Source: Prevotella sp.
Lineage (GTDB): Bacteria > Bacteroidota > Bacteroidia > Bacteroidales > Bacteroidaceae
NCBI GenBank assembly: GCA_017474845.1
Contig: JAFVGS010000015.1
Coordinates: 1 to 64,000 of the forward strand
Direction: 5' to 3'
Length of the DNA: 64,000 nt
Shown: positions 17,401 to 25,615 of the stretch, one piece after another
Position numbering within the stretch: position 1 is the first letter of the stretch
How the letters are laid out: every line of letters begins with the position of its first letter
The notes under the pieces: generated by a model
Seen by the model: the letters and a program-made list of their open reading frames with translations, nothing else
Databases searched by the model: none
What the model was told of the DNA's origin: nothing
Position numbers and translations under genes: made by a program

Positions 17401-17575
17401 GCACCGTCTCGGCGTTGGCACCGGTATAGCTGGCCATCAAGCGCACCACCGGCGGAGCAATCTCAGGGAACTGCTCCAGGGCCAGACGGCTCAGTCCGAT
17501 GATGCCCACCAGCACCATCAGCACCGAAATCACCCCGGATAATATTGGACGGTCTATAAAAGTTCTAACATTCAT
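14435..17575 (-). CDS. RND multidrug efflux transporter (AcrB/MexF type)
   Basis: A 1046-residue inner-membrane proton-driven pump of the HAE1 group. It has the N-terminal FIDRPILSGVISVLMVL membrane helix, the proton-relay Asp pair in GTVVDDAIVVVEAV near 400, GFGRINGFEMHV in the porter region and the relay Lys in LLSKTAILLTEYA near 940. Residues about 498-530, in the cytoplasmic loop after transmembrane segment 6, are encoded by a 98-bp inverted repeat (15985-16082) and look like an in-frame insertion. The start ATG overlaps the adaptor gene stop by 4 bp. No outer-membrane channel gene follows; the next gene is the flavodiiron protein. Confidence 0.94.
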   Translation of the reverse strand: MNVRTFIDRPILSGVISVLMVLVGIIGLSRLALEQFPEIAPPVVRLMASYTGANAETVQKSVIVPLEEAINGVEGMMYMTSTASNNGTASIGIFFRQGTDPDMAMVNVQNRAATVQGRLPSDVVKSGITVRKRQTSNIKQLSVYSPDSTFDRSFLANYTKINIEPRLSRIPGVGEVNVMGADYSMRIWLDPQKMAHYGLTPADINQVLSEQNVEVATGTLGAESQNTFQYVLKYRGRYEDEQGYEQMVVRSLPNGDVLRIGDIARVELGSQNYNIIGETNGRPGVNISINQVAGSNANEIIKQIDREVEEIRQSLPPGITIEDIESKKDFLDASIVNVVETLFEALVLVILVVFIFLQSWRATIIPAIAIVVSLVATLAVIYAIGFSLNMLTLFALVLVIGTVVDDAIVVVEAVQARLDSGEKSEVRGDVTEQAMHNITSALITTTLVFMAVFVPVCFISGVTGTFYTQFGLTMAIAVGISLFNALTLSPALSAMLMKETRKQGVQEVQDITTSRRTIVLNSLNFLSTCLQKITLHYQRAVAVFIPHRWMAVGLVVLAVGALVWMMRTMKTGLVPNEDMGTVFINVQASPGSSLQQTYHILKEVEARIEDLPQLRIYSLIAGNSNNFEQSSSNGNFTLKLKKWGERKGKGDDVQSVVDEIYRRTADIANAKIQVNTQNMLPGFGRINGFEMHVQDKHGGTIQDLLTQTNRLIAALNERPEISRAFTNFSLKYPQYRVEVDAALCKRRGVSPSDVLAALSGYIGGSYASNLVRFTKLYRVMVQASPEYRLDTESLSNIFVRNSQGEMSPIGQYITLTRIYGSETLSRFNLFPSIQVGGTAAEGYSSGQAIEAIRQTAAEVLPEGYGYEFGGMTREEASAQNTTALVFVICIIFIYLILCALYESLFIPMAVILSVPFGLAGSFLFAWLWGLENNIYMQTGLIMLIGLLSKTAILLTEYASTRRRQGMGIVEAALDAAAVRLRPILMTSLTMVFGLLPLALATGVGANGNRSLGVGVIGGMLIGTVALLFIVPTLFVIFQSIEEKFKK
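15985..16082. repeat. 98-bp inverted repeat inside the RND pump gene
   Basis: Two arms of about 38 bp (15985-16022 and 16045-16082) are inverted copies with about 31 of 38 positions identical, around a 22-bp centre. They consist of agttcaagaagttca-type units like the acttcttgaact runs between der and era at 62341. The element stays in frame. Confidence 0.8.
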
Positions 17576-18669
17576 TTCTTGATAACAATTCCTTCCCTGA
17601 GCAGTCCGGCGCCCTCGGCGATGATGGTATCACCGACAGCGAGGCCGTCCTCCACGATATATTCTTTCCCGTTGTTCTGTCTGAAGAGCGTCACGGCGGT
17701 GGCTTTCGTTTTGCCATCGATGACACGATACACAAACGTACGGTTCTGCAACTCATACGTCGCCTCCTGAGGGATGACGATACAGTCCGTGCGGTGTGTC
17801 GGCACAACGATGGTCGCACTGCCGCCATTATGCAGCAGATGACCACTGTTGGGGAAGGTGGCACGCAACGTGACGGCACCCGTCTGGGCATCGACGGTAC
17901 CGCTGACGGCACTGATGCGCCCTGTTTCGCCGTACTCCTGACCGTTGCTCAGTCGCAGCTTCACGGCCGGAGCCTTGCTGATGAACTCGGCGATAGAGCC
18001 GTACTGTGCCACGAGGTCGAGCACATGATTCTCGGTGATGCTGAAATAGGCGTAGGCCTCGCTGTCGTCGGCCACGGTGACCAGCGGCTCGCTGATGTTG
18101 CTGCTCACGAGCGACCCTACGTGCCAGGGAATCATCGACGCCACGCCGCTCACAGGACTCTTCACCTCCGTATAGCTCAGGTTATTCCTCGCGTTCACTT
18201 CCTGTGCCTTTGCCTGTGCCAGAGCGGCCTCGGCCTCCATCAGGGCGTTGTGCATCGTCTCCACGCTGACGCCGCCCACCACATTGTTCTGTTGCAGCGT
18301 CTGCTCGTTCTGATAGTTCATCCGCGCTGTGGCGAGCCTGGCCTCCGCACTCTTACGGGCGGCGACGGCCACCTCCAGGGCGGCACGGAAGGGCACCTGG
18401 TCGATGATGAAGAGCGTCTGGCCCTTACGCACCGTCTCGCCCTCGTTGGTGAGGATCCGTGTGATGCATCCCGATACCTGCGGACGCACCTCCACAATCT
18501 GCCGTCCCGTCAGCCTTGCGCTGTACTCCCGGGAGAGCGTCATGTCCTTGCTCCCCACCACCATCGTCTGATATTGGGCTGATCCTTGCGACTGTTTTTT
18601 CCCCTCTCCGCAAGACACGGCCATCAGGGAAGCCGCAAGAAGTATGATTGCACAGTTCTTTCTCGTCAT
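17572..18669 (-). CDS. RND periplasmic adaptor lipoprotein
   Basis: A 365-residue membrane fusion protein that links the RND pump to an outer-membrane channel. It has a lipoprotein signal (Cys20 in MAVSCGEG), the barrel-lipoyl segments EVRPQVSGCI near 61 and NEGETVRKGQTLFIID near 75, a helical hairpin around residues 95-160, and SYTEVKSPVSGV near 170 closing the lipoyl domain. The order adaptor then pump with a 4-bp overlap is standard. A -7 box (TATCTTTG) lies about 30 bp upstream on the minus strand. Confidence 0.93.
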   Translation of the reverse strand: MTRKNCAIILLAASLMAVSCGEGKKQSQGSAQYQTMVVGSKDMTLSREYSARLTGRQIVEVRPQVSGCITRILTNEGETVRKGQTLFIIDQVPFRAALEVAVAARKSAEARLATARMNYQNEQTLQQNNVVGGVSVETMHNALMEAEAALAQAKAQEVNARNNLSYTEVKSPVSGVASMIPWHVGSLVSSNISEPLVTVADDSEAYAYFSITENHVLDLVAQYGSIAEFISKAPAVKLRLSNGQEYGETGRISAVSGTVDAQTGAVTLRATFPNSGHLLHNGGSATIVVPTHRTDCIVIPQEATYELQNRTFVYRVIDGKTKATAVTLFRQNNGKEYIVEDGLAVGDTIIAEGAGLLREGIVIKK

Positions 18670-18696
18670 ACTGCAATGGTTTGTTTAGTTCTGGCT

Positions 18697-18704
18697 GCAA
18701 AGAT
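18697..18704 (-). promoter_or_regulatory. -7 box of the RND efflux operon
   Basis: On the minus strand TATCTTTG matches TAnnTTTG, about 28 bp ahead of the adaptor start codon. Just upstream (18712-18745) lies a gaagtgaaaagtga tandem tract. Confidence 0.6.
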
Positions 18705-18800
18705 ACGAAAAAGAAGTGAAAAGTGAGAAGTGAAAAGTGAAAATTTTGCTGCCGCCTTACAAAATTATCCATTATCCATCGTCCATTATCCATTTTTTTT

Positions 18801-18808
18801 ATACCTTT
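18801..18808 (+). promoter_or_regulatory. -7 box of the MATE transporter gene
   Basis: TACCTTTG matches the consensus and lies about 20 bp before the TTG start, so the leader is very short. The divergent efflux operon promoter is about 100 bp away; between them is a cattatccat repeat tract. Confidence 0.6.
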
Positions 18809-18828
18809 GCGCCCTAAAAGATTAGACT

Positions 18829-20163
18829 TTGCAAGGAAACTCCCTTAAACGACAACTCCGAATGCTCACCGTCCCGGTGTTCATCGAGATGGCCCTCGTC
18901 ATGATGCTGGGTGCCGTCGACACCGTCATGCTCAGCCGTTACAGCGACAACAGTGTGGCGGCGGTGGGCCTCGACAACCAGCTGATGTCGCTTGTCTTCC
19001 TCGTCTACCAGTTCTTCTCGATGGGCGCCTCCATCCTCTGCTCCCAGTACATCGGCGCCGGTCTGCACAAACGTCTCGTTCAGGTGGTGGGAATGGCACT
19101 GGTGGTCAACCTGATGCTGAGCATGACGGTCAGCGCCCTGCTCTTCCTCTATGCCGAGGAGCTGCTGCAACTGATGGGCCTGCGCCCCGAACTGATGGGC
19201 GACGGACTGGTGTATCTGCGGCTTACTGGCGCCCTGTCGTTCTTCCAGGCCCTGTCGCTCACGTTCTCCGCCTCGCTGCGCAGCGCCGACAAGGTCATCT
19301 ATCCGATGGTGGTGACGGGCATCGTCAACGTCCTCAACATCCTCGGTAACTACGCCCTCATCTTCGGCCACTGGGGCTGTCCGCAGCTCGGTGTCGAGGG
19401 CGCCGCCATCGCCACCGCCGTGAGCCGCATCATCGCCTCGCTGCTCCTCGCCGCCATCCATTTCAAGGTGCACATCCCGCGGTTCCCGCTCCACTATTTC
19501 CGGCCCATCCCCTGGCAGGAACTGCGCAACCTGCTGCTCATCGGCGTCCCTGCCATGAGCGAGAACATATCCTACTGTCTGTCGCAGGTGGTCATCACGT
19601 TCTTCATCAACCAGATCAGCAACGAGGCCCTTGCCGCCCGTACCTACTGCCACAACATGATCATGTTCGTCTACCTCTTCTGCCTCAGCATCACGCAGGG
19701 CGGCGACATCCTCGTGGGGCACCTCGTCGGACAGCGACGCCATCAGGCAGCCTACGTCCTGGGCAACTACTTCTTCCGCTGGTCGATGATCATCACCCTC
19801 ACCGGCTCCGCCATCCTGGCGATATCAGGCAAGAGCCTGCTCAGCGCCTTCACCGACAATCAGGACATCATCACAATGGGCGTGTGGGTGCTCATCATCG
19901 ACTGGTTCCTCGAGATCGGACGCACATCCAACATCTTCGCCGTCAGCACCCTGCGAACCACGGGCGATGCCATCTATCCCGTCGTCGTGGCTATCATCTT
20001 CAACTGGACGATTGCCGTCGGCGTGAGTTACATCATCGGCATCCCGCTCGGCTACGGCCTTGTCGGCATGTGGGTAGGGTTCGCCCTCGACGAGAATGTC
20101 CGCGGCATCATCCTCATGCGCCGCTGGCGCTCTGGAAAATGGCGGGACAAAGGGTTCGTATAG
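18829..20163 (+). CDS. MATE-family multidrug exporter
   Basis: A 444-residue membrane protein with about 12 hydrophobic segments in two similar halves, beginning SLKRQLRMLTVPVFIEMALVMM and with the N-lobe motif DTVMLS near residue 31. It would expel cationic drugs using an ion gradient. The start chosen is TTG at 18829, because it keeps the basic N-terminal end before the first helix; an ATG 11 codons later is the alternative. It is divergent from the RND operon and followed by a gggaaaataggaaa repeat tract. The GC content is high. Confidence 0.9.
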   Translation: MQGNSLKRQLRMLTVPVFIEMALVMMLGAVDTVMLSRYSDNSVAAVGLDNQLMSLVFLVYQFFSMGASILCSQYIGAGLHKRLVQVVGMALVVNLMLSMTVSALLFLYAEELLQLMGLRPELMGDGLVYLRLTGALSFFQALSLTFSASLRSADKVIYPMVVTGIVNVLNILGNYALIFGHWGCPQLGVEGAAIATAVSRIIASLLLAAIHFKVHIPRFPLHYFRPIPWQELRNLLLIGVPAMSENISYCLSQVVITFFINQISNEALAARTYCHNMIMFVYLFCLSITQGGDILVGHLVGQRRHQAAYVLGNYFFRWSMIITLTGSAILAISGKSLLSAFTDNQDIITMGVWVLIIDWFLEIGRTSNIFAVSTLRTTGDAIYPVVVAIIFNWTIAVGVSYIIGIPLGYGLVGMWVGFALDENVRGIILMRRWRSGKWRDKGFV

Positions 20164-20200
20164 GAAAATAGGAAAATGGGAAAACAGGAAAAGGGGAAAG
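20160..20200 (+). repeat. gggaaaataggaaaa repeat tract
   Basis: Several imperfect copies of aggaaaat(a/g)gga follow the MATE stop codon. The same units occur inverted at 33437-33478 and direct at 33653-33678. On the minus strand the neighbouring ggggagtgactttcccc can act as a terminator for the primase-helicase operon. Confidence 0.6.
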
Positions 20201-22738
20201 TCACTCCCCCTTTTTGTATTGCACCCGGCCTTTCGTCTTTTCCTTCTTGATGACCTTGTTCTTCACCATATAGTCCAGCAAGACATACGAGTGTGTATTA
20301 CTGTAACCCGTCGCATTCTGGAAGTCCTTTGCCGTAAAGGTGTCATTCACCTTATTCAGCATGTCCAAGGTCTTCTGAAGCGTGGAGTCAGCGGCATTCT
20401 CCATCACCTGCTCATTCCTCCCGTTATAGTAATCCAAGGTGAATTTGCCGAAGTACACTTTCTGGGTAAACAGCTGGATCTCCATGAAAGTCTCACAGAG
20501 CCGTTTGTCGATGTCATCGATGGGGAGGTTGTGGTTCTTCGTCCACTCTTCCCAGTGGCGCATGATGATGAAGGGCACCGAACAATGAAGGCCGTAATAC
20601 GAGATGCGCATGATGGTGAAGAACAGTGCCTCATCGTTCGTCTTCTCAGCAATTTTCGCCAGTCGGTCCGTCCACTTGTAGGCATGTTCCACCAGCGGCT
20701 CGATGGGCAGTTCACCCTTCACCTCGTCCATCTTGAAGGCCCATGTCTTCAGCACGTCGTTGTTCTGCACGTTCACGCTCCAGTTCTTGACGTATTTACA
20801 CATCTTGAACTTCTCGTTACAGAGTGGCAGCACGGCCAGACGGGTTGACAGGCCGCTGCCGAAATTGCGCTTGGTCACCTTCCTGTAGAGTGAATAAGGC
20901 GTGCCCGTGTAGATGAAGTTCCAGAACACGTCGAACGGCCCCGTCACGGCATCCTTGTTACGATACTGCTGATTGTCCTCCTCGTTGTGGAAAGCCTTCA
21001 ACTCGAATACCGACTTGTCAATCCACTGTCCGCCCTTGCTGGCCAGCGAGGCGTTCTCCAGCTCGCTGTCGAAGGTGAACAGGTGCAGAAACATCAGCTG
21101 GCCGTCCACCTCCTCATTGTTGTTCATCATGTCCTCGATGAAGATGTTGTTGGCCGTGCGGCTGCCGTGGATCCTGACCTTCGAGACGGGAGGCGTCACC
21201 GGCTCCTTGCCCTTGGCCTTGTCGGATGCGAACTCTGCCGCCTGCTGCTTCTTCTTGTGGCGGTTGATCTCGTCATTGTACTTCTTGTCAACGGCGATGA
21301 TGGGCGCCAGGATGATTTTATACAGCTTGCCGATGATGCTCTTGCCGCTGGCAGGGTCGGCGATGACGAAGATCTCATAGTTCAGCCGGCGTATCACCTC
21401 GGGCTCGAAATAGTGATGATACCATGTTCGTGTGGCCAGTGTACCATACAGGCAGGACGTGGAGAACAGAATGGCCGGATAGGAGGCTGGGCCGAGATTA
21501 TAGCAGGCCTCCTTCATCGTGGGATAATACTCAAACAGCTCCTGCAGTTCCATCCCGAAGCCGTAGAGCCTTTCCCGGATGGTCGCGGGCGTGATCTCCG
21601 TAGAGGTGGCCGTGGCCTGCGATTTCTTGACCGTTTCGATGGCCGCCTTCATCCGCCGGGGCATATAGGTGGTGTATTTATAGACCAGAGCATCGCCGAT
21701 GGTCTCCGCCACGGGGTCACCCTCCTTGAAGAGATCCTGCACGAAGGGCAGCCGGAGACAATAATAATACACCGCCCGCCGGTTCTTCTCCACGATGTGG
21801 CGCAGTTCGCTGGCGAAGCTCAGCAGCGTGTCGTGGCGGTCGCCGATGGCGGGCTGCTTGCCGTCGAAGTAGGCGTCGATGATGTCCTTGACCCTTACTC
21901 CTCTAAAGGTACGATTCTCGAAATCGTTCTCATCAGGCAGTTGGTCACCTCTTCGCAGAAGAGCAAGTTGCGAATCAATCCACGCTCCATCCTCCTGCTC
22001 ACGACCCTTAGCACGATCTGTATCAGCAGAATGCTGAGGAGCGTCATGAAATAGATCAAGGTCGGCACTGCCGTCATTATACTTCCCGTTATACTTATCA
22101 ATGAATTCTTTGTTTTCATAAGTCATCAATTCTGGATCAAACAAATAAATATCTTCACTCGTCGACACGAACGACAGCCGTGAGGCATCTTTCGTCTTCT
22201 GATCGATTTCCACGCCAAAGGCCTTGGCAAAGGCACTCTGGTTGCCATAGAGGTTACCGCGGCTCAGGTCGGTGGGCATCACGATCTTCAGGCCATGGCC
22301 GCTGGGTGTCTTGAACCCGAACAGCGGTTTCCAGTCCATCAGTCCTTTCGCCACCAGTTCACTCCACAGCTTGTCGGGATCCTCCACGTGGTCGATGTCC
22401 ACCATGAACAAGCCGTTCAGCACACAATGCTCCTGATGTCGCCAGGCACCGACACCGTGGTCTTTATTCTTCTTGTCCACCCATCGGTGCTCCCTGAACG
22501 AAGAGCACTGGAAGATCACGCCTGGCAGGTCGCTCTTGGCCTCTCCGGCCTTGCCGTGGTACTCCTTTTCGTGGTAGGCGTCACCAGCCTTTGCGGCCTC
22601 CCATTCCTGATTACTCCATTGCCTGCAAATAGCAATGGCGTCTTTCACTTCCGGCAGTCTGAACAATGCCAACAGCTCGTCCAGACTGCTGATTGTCTCT
22701 GTAGGGCATCCCCTACGTCGTTCTATACATATAGCCAT
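20201..22738 (-). CDS. VirE_N/DUF3987 primase-helicase-like protein
   Basis: An 845-residue protein. Residues about 60-215 match a VirE N-terminal (BT4734-like) primase-polymerase fold: FMVDIDHV near 110, with the DxD metal-binding pattern, GHGLKIV near 150 and DASRLSFVS near 187. From about residue 370 a DUF3987-type helicase region follows with Walker A VIADPASGKS near 455-464 and a SGLSTRLAVLPL motif near 630. The C-terminus (THSYVLLDYMVKNKVIKKEK) looks like a winged helix. Such proteins are found in mobile or phage-satellite-like replication modules of Bacteroidetes. It is the last gene of a five-gene operon starting at 25428. No integrase or relaxase accompanies it. Confidence 0.8.
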   Translation of the reverse strand: MAICIERRRGCPTETISSLDELLALFRLPEVKDAIAICRQWSNQEWEAAKAGDAYHEKEYHGKAGEAKSDLPGVIFQCSSFREHRWVDKKNKDHGVGAWRHQEHCVLNGLFMVDIDHVEDPDKLWSELVAKGLMDWKPLFGFKTPSGHGLKIVMPTDLSRGNLYGNQSAFAKAFGVEIDQKTKDASRLSFVSTSEDIYLFDPELMTYENKEFIDKYNGKYNDGSADLDLFHDAPQHSADTDRAKGREQEDGAWIDSQLALLRRGDQLPDENDFENRTFRGVRVKDIIDAYFDGKQPAIGDRHDTLLSFASELRHIVEKNRRAVYYYCLRLPFVQDLFKEGDPVAETIGDALVYKYTTYMPRRMKAAIETVKKSQATATSTEITPATIRERLYGFGMELQELFEYYPTMKEACYNLGPASYPAILFSTSCLYGTLATRTWYHHYFEPEVIRRLNYEIFVIADPASGKSIIGKLYKIILAPIIAVDKKYNDEINRHKKKQQAAEFASDKAKGKEPVTPPVSKVRIHGSRTANNIFIEDMMNNNEEVDGQLMFLHLFTFDSELENASLASKGGQWIDKSVFELKAFHNEEDNQQYRNKDAVTGPFDVFWNFIYTGTPYSLYRKVTKRNFGSGLSTRLAVLPLCNEKFKMCKYVKNWSVNVQNNDVLKTWAFKMDEVKGELPIEPLVEHAYKWTDRLAKIAEKTNDEALFFTIMRISYYGLHCSVPFIIMRHWEEWTKNHNLPIDDIDKRLCETFMEIQLFTQKVYFGKFTLDYYNGRNEQVMENAADSTLQKTLDMLNKVNDTFTAKDFQNATGYSNTHSYVLLDYMVKNKVIKKEKTKGRVQYKKGE

Positions 22739-22784
22739 TTCTCATCTTTTATTTTTTATTACATTATCCTCAGAGTAATCATTT

Positions 22785-22905
22785 CCCCTCCTAAGTTAGG
22801 AGGGGTTAGGGGTGGTCTGAACCGCCTCATCATCCGCCTCTTCGGGCTCTGGATCATTCCCTTGCTCAGACCCCCTCTATCTCCCCCTACTCAGGGGGAG
22901 AAACA
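22785..22905. repeat. Inverted-repeat element between the primase-helicase gene and its neighbour
   Basis: Copies of cccctcctaag / ttaggagggg and ggtggtctgaac pair with ctcagaccccctctatctccccct. The right end runs into the 3' end of the 113-aa gene and supplies its last codons and stop. The rest is spacer inside the operon. Confidence 0.6.
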
Positions 22906-23232
22906 GCTACCCAAGTCCATCTTCAAAGCTTCACAGAATTTCCGGGCGATGCCCTCCTGACAGTCCTTCAGGAACTGAGCATAGTCCTCATCGTCCAGTC
23001 CGTCGATGCGCCGCTGGGCGGCCCATTCTAAGTAGCACTTGCCTGCCAAGGTCTGCATCTTCGAGTCGATGGTGTCGAAGGTGAGGATGTTCATCATCAC
23101 CTCGGCCATCGTGTCGAGCGCGGTCTTGAAGTTCCTCACACGGAACCAGTACGCCTGAGGCACACCTGGATTCTTCTTGTAGAACTCATAGAGGCCGCGC
23201 TCCTTCAAACCGATTTTTCTGAATCTTGCCAT
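22891..23232 (-). CDS. Hypothetical protein, 113 aa
   Basis: Unrecognised. It starts MARFRKIGLKERGLYEFY and is basic and aromatic at the N-terminus, with an acidic, helical second half (GLDDEDYAQFLKDCQEG). The size and the basic start would suit a small DNA- or protein-binding accessory factor, but that is a guess. Its last residues (SCFSP) come from the inverted-repeat element that follows, so the original C-terminus may have been longer or different. It lies 12 bp after the 175-aa gene in the five-gene operon. Confidence 0.65.
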   Translation of the reverse strand: MARFRKIGLKERGLYEFYKKNPGVPQAYWFRVRNFKTALDTMAEVMMNILTFDTIDSKMQTLAGKCYLEWAAQRRIDGLDDEDYAQFLKDCQEGIARKFCEALKMDLGSCFSP

Positions 23233-23244
23233 AATCTGTCAATT

Positions 23245-23769
23245 TTAGAATTTTGTTGCACTAATGGTTTTGAAGATCTGTGTCTGCAGGTCGGAGAACT
23301 CCCGATACACGAGTTCCTTGTCCTTCGACGCGTCCAGCGCCACGAGGCACATCAGTTTCTTCTGCGTCATGTTCTGCCATATCTTCAGCGATCCCTCGTT
23401 GTCGAACAGGACAATTCCCTGGGGCCTGGACGGCATCTTCTTGGCCTTGTCCTTCAACTGTCTGAAACACTCATTCAGCAGCGCACCGTAGGGATCTGCG
23501 CTGTTGGCGTCTACCTTGGCCGTGAGGATGATTGTCGACTCCTTTTCACCGGCGGTCTTAGCCACCTTCAGGTTTTTCGAGTCCACCAGCACCTCGCGTT
23601 TCAGGTCGGGCCTTGCCACACGTGGCGTGAACTGATACACGCCTTCATCGGGCCATCCCTCAAACTTGCCTGTCAGCGTCACTTCGGGCTTTCTCCTGGG
23701 GCGTGGACCGTAGTTGTCGCCCTCCTCTGGAACCAGTGTCAGATTGGTCTTGTTCATCTCGTCATTCAT
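23245..23769 (-). CDS. Hypothetical protein, about 174 aa
   Basis: Unrecognised. The ATG at 23769 (protein MNDEMNKTNLTLVPEE) is chosen over an upstream GTG; an ATG at 23757 is also possible. The sequence has a Pro/Arg-rich start (GPRPRRKPEVTLTGKFEGWPDEG) that I give only as two short parts, GPRPRRKP and TGKFEGWPDEG, then mixed alpha/beta sequence with IILTAKVDAN near 85 and QGIVLFDNEGSLKIW near 120. It overlaps the stop of the gene upstream by 8 bp, which points to coupled translation in this operon. Confidence 0.65.
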   Translation of the reverse strand: MNDEMNKTNLTLVPEEGDNYGPRPRRKPEVTLTGKFEGWPDEGVYQFTPRVARPDLKREVLVDSKNLKVAKTAGEKESTIILTAKVDANSADPYGALLNECFRQLKDKAKKMPSRPQGIVLFDNEGSLKIWQNMTQKKLMCLVALDASKDKELVYREFSDLQTQIFKTISATKF

Positions 23770-24691
23770 CGAAAAATACACTATTTATGTAACACTTGTT
23801 GAAACTCTTAAACAGACCAATGCTCTGGCCTACGATAGAGGGTATTTCAGCCCTGCCGGGCTTCAGGTCGGTATTGAAGGTGTTGAACACCTCCCAGTAC
23901 GTAGGATCATAGGTCGCCATCCGGCTCTTCTCATACTCCAACTGCAGATAGCGCTCACAGGCGGCATTGATCTGGCTGCTCGTCAGCGGGTAGTCTTCCG
24001 GCTGGTGGATATGGGGATCCTTCGAGTCGTGGGCCACACGGCTCAGCATCAGGTCGGCCAGCACGTGGCGGAAGTCCTCAGGCAGGAATGGCCTCTGCTT
24101 CCAGTCTTTCACCGTCTTGGCCATCACCTGCATACGCTCGCCGAAGCGTTCCACATAGTTGTTGACGCCCGAGAGCATCGTTGTCACGTCACGCATCAGT
24201 CGCTCCTCGCCCTTGCACTGGGAGATCTTCTGTGTGGAGAAGATGTCCTCGGCCGACATGATGGTCTGATTATGACAAACGTACACCATCGGCCCGAACG
24301 CCACCTGTATGCCCTTCTGGTGGTAGGCCACGGCGCAGTTGAAATGCCACTCGGGATCTTCGCTGCCCGTCAGTTCGATGTTCGCATACACGCGTCTCAG
24401 AATGTGTGCCTCCAGTGACTTGTCGCCCTTCTCCAGAGCCACGTCGTTGGCGATGGTCACGCCCGGACGGTACCTGTCGTTGTTGTTGGCAGCAAACACC
24501 TCCTTCACCTCATACTTCAGGTTGTTACGCTCGAACGACTCGAGTATCTGCTGTATCAGGTCGAAGTGGTACATCCCGCCCACTGGCAGCCCGTTCGGAT
24601 AATTCTCGCGGTAGGTCTGGCTCAGTTCGTCGAGCGTCATCACCTCCACCTTGTTCTTCTGAAAATCCAATTCTTTCATAGGGTTCTCCAT
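23762..24691 (-). CDS. DUF932/DUF3871-like protein (tentative)
   Basis: A 309-residue protein. The middle (GVTIANDVALEKGD, WHFNCAVAYHQKG, PMVYVCHNQTIMS near 90-145) and the C-terminal YWEVFNTFNTDLKP near 270 resemble the layout of phage/plasmid-like proteins of the DUF932 or DUF3871 type, which show a late Cys-Asn motif and a C-terminal NxFT segment. I am not certain of this. These families are linked to mobile elements and their function is unknown. It sits in the five-gene operon between the 221-aa and 174-aa proteins. ATG at 24691 is used; MKELDF four codons later is the alternative. Confidence 0.6.
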   Translation of the reverse strand: MENPMKELDFQKNKVEVMTLDELSQTYRENYPNGLPVGGMYHFDLIQQILESFERNNLKYEVKEVFAANNNDRYRPGVTIANDVALEKGDKSLEAHILRRVYANIELTGSEDPEWHFNCAVAYHQKGIQVAFGPMVYVCHNQTIMSAEDIFSTQKISQCKGEERLMRDVTTMLSGVNNYVERFGERMQVMAKTVKDWKQRPFLPEDFRHVLADLMLSRVAHDSKDPHIHQPEDYPLTSSQINAACERYLQLEYEKSRMATYDPTYWEVFNTFNTDLKPGRAEIPSIVGQSIGLFKSFNKCYINSVFFDE

Positions 24692-24762
24692 TTAATTCGT
24701 GAAATTCGTTTTAATTCGTTGTATTAAGATCTTCTGTTCTTATGTTATTCTGTCTAAAAAAG

Positions 24763-25428
24763 TTATTTTGTCTTCTTCAGCATAAACAACAGGTAGTCCT
24801 TCGTTTCGGCCAGCAATTCGATGCCCAATTGGAAGTAGTCCTTGCTTGGGTCGAGTTCCAGCAGTTCCATCAGCTGGTTGCACAGTTCTGAATTGTTGAA
24901 CAGCAGTCCGTTGGAACCTGGCTTGAACTTCACCTCGATGCCCCGCTGTCTGTTGAACATCAGCACCACATCGGTAGTCTGTCTACTTCGTGTCAGCAGC
25001 ATGTGGGTGGAAAGTTTCTTGGCCACCATCTTCGAGTGTTCCATGTTCAGTGTCAACCGTTTGCCGCCCCGCAGACTCAGCGAACAAGTGTTCTTCGGCA
25101 GACCTAAGCAGGAACTCTTCGACTGGATGTCGATCACTTCCAGGTCGAAGCCGTCCAATTGCACCGCTTCGCTGTGCTCGGCCCGCTTCTGTTTAAGCTG
25201 TTTGGTCCATTCTTTATTGAGGGCCAGCCAGAAATCCTTGCCATAGATCCCTTTCGGATAGATGAAAGCCTGGGGTATCACAATGTCGGCCCTTGTCAGT
25301 TCCAGATAGTCCTCCAGTTTCTTGGGGTTGAACGACATGCGGTTCTCATTGTAGGTCTTTTCGAACACCAGATAGGCGTTCTGTTCGTCTAGGAACTTTT
25401 TGAAGTCCCTGATTTCGTTTTGTGTCAT
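24763..25428 (-). CDS. Hypothetical protein, 221 aa
   Basis: Unrecognised; first gene of the operon. The ATG at 25428 (MTQNEIRDFKKFLDEQ) is preferred to the GTG two codons upstream. It has a mixed alpha/beta sequence with TTDVVLMFNRQRGIEVKFKP near 150-170, shown here as TTDVVLMF and GIEVKFKP, and a C-terminal helix ending in LLFMLKKTK. No membrane segment or metal motif is visible. A promoter and a leader of about 180 nt lie upstream. A short aattcgt tandem tract separates it from the 309-aa gene. Confidence 0.65.
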   Translation of the reverse strand: MTQNEIRDFKKFLDEQNAYLVFEKTYNENRMSFNPKKLEDYLELTRADIVIPQAFIYPKGIYGKDFWLALNKEWTKQLKQKRAEHSEAVQLDGFDLEVIDIQSKSSCLGLPKNTCSLSLRGGKRLTLNMEHSKMVAKKLSTHMLLTRSRQTTDVVLMFNRQRGIEVKFKPGSNGLLFNNSELCNQLMELLELDPSKDYFQLGIELLAETKDYLLFMLKKTK

Positions 25429-25504
25429 AGGCACAATGTTTATTTTACGTCGCCCCCTTTCAGGCGACCTTTAATGAATAAAAATAATGTACGTGTGTAT
25501 CCAT

Positions 25505-25522
25505 GAGAGCGTTGCCGCTCTC
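25505..25522 (-). promoter_or_regulatory. Hairpin in the leader of the five-gene operon
   Basis: A perfect 7-bp stem gagagcg / cgctctc with a 4-nt loop lies in the long untranslated leader, about 75 nt before the first start codon. A second gagagag unit follows and could give an alternative pairing. No riboswitch class is recognised. Confidence 0.4.
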
Positions 25523-25615
25523 AAGTGAGAGAGTTTGCCAGTCCTATCAGTTTGTATCAATAAATGTAGCAGAGCGCTTGCAAACTTTGTCTGAGCGTCC
25601 TCAGGTCTGCAAGTG

